Of a stretch of DNA of 14,772 bases, positions 13,808 through 14,772 are shown in pieces. Positions within the stretch are counted from its first letter, which is position 1, and every line of letters starts with the position of its first letter. Under the pieces are notes generated by a model. That model worked only from the letters and a program-made list of their open reading frames with translations, was not told the origin of the DNA and did no database searches. The DNA lies in the NCBI GenBank assembly GCA_023150215.1, contig JAKLLJ010000049.1, positions 1-14,772 of the forward strand. Direction: 5' to 3'. Position numbers and translations under genes: made by a program. The DNA comes from Thauera sp. GTDB taxonomy: Bacteria > Pseudomonadota > Gammaproteobacteria > Burkholderiales > Rhodocyclaceae.

Positions 13808-14772
13808 TCCTCTTCCTCCATGTGGTGGCTGGTCAGCGATCGCCACAGCAGCACCGGGATGATCAGCGTGAACACGAGGACCTCCTTGTAGGCACTCGCC
13901 CAGAACGAACTGAACGATTCGAGCAGCCCGACCAGCACCGCCCCGAAGGCCGCGAGCGGATAGCTCGCCAGCCCGCCGATGATGGCGGCGACGAAACCCT
14001 TGAGGCCGATGAGGAAGCCGCTGTCGTAGTAGATCGTGGTGATCGGCGAGATCAGCACGCCCGACAGCACGCCGATCAGCGCAGCGAGCAGGAAGGTGAG
14101 CTTGCCGGCAAGCGCGGGCGGAATGCCCATCAGGCGGGCACCATTGCGGTTGATCGCGGTGGCACGCAGCGCCTTGCCGTAGATCGTGCGCCCGAAGAAC
14201 AGCGCAAGCGCGACGATCAGCACCACCGAGGCGGCGATCACCCAGATCGTCTGTCCGCTCACCGAGAGCGCACCGAGGTCGAAGCGCGCATCCGAGAACG
14301 GCGGCGTGCGATAACCTTCGGCCCCGAAGAACAGCAGGCCCAGGCCCACCATGGCGACGTGGGAAGCGACCGAGACGATCAGCAGCACCAGCACCGTGGC
14401 CTCGGCGATCGGCTGGAAGACAATGCGGTACATCATCGGCCCCAGCGGCACGACGACGAGCAGGGTCAGCAGGACCTGCACCGCCAGTCCGAGCTCGCCG
14501 AGCGGAAGCCCCTTCAGCGCCGCCAGCATCAGCAGCGGGTAGCCGACATTGAGCGCGAGGATGGAGCCGAGTCGGCGCGACTGACCGGCGCGCAGCGCGG
14601 CGGTGCCGTCGAGGGCGGCAACGGCAATGCCGGCGCCGAGCAGCAGCCAGACGGTGGCCGGCAGCACACCGTTGCCGATCATCGCGAGCGTGAGTGCACC
14701 ATAGGCGACGAACTCACCCTGAGGTATGAAGATCACCCGGGTGACCGCGAACACCAGTACCAGCGCGAGCGC
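13804..14772 (-). CDS. livH: ABC permease, LivH type, N-terminus beyond the right edge
   Basis: This is the first permease of the transporter; 322 residues are visible. The frame is open to the window edge (reading ALALVLVFAVTRVIF...), so the GTG at 14754 is internal rather than the start. The conserved ATPase-contact loop GRTIYGKALRATAINRNGARLMGIP and the C-terminal GLKGFVAAIIGGL place it in the LivH family. Two oddities stand out: the usual INxAHGE segment reads IFIPQGEF, and about 45-60 extra residues, with additional hydrophobic character, seem to lie between the first segments and the QPIAEATVL region. The visible part alone exceeds the roughly 308 residues of E. coli LivH. It ends MEEEE with a TGA overlapping the start of the livM-livG fusion. 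A binding protein may lie upstream, off the window. Confidence 0.92.
   Translation of the reverse strand, partial: ALALVLVFAVTRVIFIPQGEFVAYGALTLAMIGNGVLPATVWLLLGAGIAVAALDGTAALRAGQSRRLGSILALNVGYPLLMLAALKGLPLGELGLAVQVLLTLLVVVPLGPMMYRIVFQPIAEATVLVLLIVSVASHVAMVGLGLLFFGAEGYRTPPFSDARFDLGALSVSGQTIWVIAASVVLIVALALFFGRTIYGKALRATAINRNGARLMGIPPALAGKLTFLLAALIGVLSGVLISPITTIYYDSGFLIGLKGFVAAIIGGLASYPLAAFGAVLVGLLESFSSFWASAYKEVLVFTLIIPVLLWRSLTSHHMEEEE

Noticed and set aside
13808..13846. Upstream start for the LivM-LivG fusion
   Set aside because: It lies inside the end of livH, and the ATGA overlap with a strong purine-rich site at 13807 is more convincing.

Overview
The window is high-GC chromosomal DNA that looks betaproteobacterial, most like the Rhodocyclales (Thauera/Azoarcus type). 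That placement is inferred from the style of the FlhA, FlhB, FliA and MotCD proteins, the strong G/C bias at third codon positions, and a GTAG-type REP repeat. No rRNA, tRNA, phage, insertion sequence or CRISPR array is visible.

Layout. (1) 1-1980, plus strand: the 3' part of parC (topoisomerase IV subunit A); its first roughly 110 codons lie off the left edge. (2) 1981-2153: a convergent junction holding a duplication of the parC stop region, a short GC hairpin and an inverted pair of REP elements. (3) 10445 down to 2154, minus strand: a flagellar cluster in transcription order flhB, flhA, [REP pair], flhF, flhG, [leader], fliA, motC, motD. FlhA and FlhB are core proteins of the flagellar export gate. 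FlhF and FlhG normally set flagellar position and number. FliA is sigma-28 for late flagellar genes. MotC and MotD form a stator. (4) 11056-10589, minus strand: a secreted DUF192 protein. (5) 14772 down to 11226, minus strand: a branched-chain-amino-acid-type ABC transporter, livH (cut by the right edge), a fused livM-livG, and livF, joined by two ATGA stop/start overlaps.

Most of the window is conventional. The points worth a second look are these. FlhG keeps the FlhF-activating DQAxGLR motif but has lost its recognisable Walker A and Walker B residues. A 117-bp stretch in front of fliA is open in frame but looks non-coding and carries three perfect inverted repeats. FliA has an AT-hook-like C-terminal tail. 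motCD directly follow fliA, with no che genes between. The five REP copies show compensatory stem changes. LivM and LivG are fused, next to an unusual LivH. No clearly new multi-gene system is visible.
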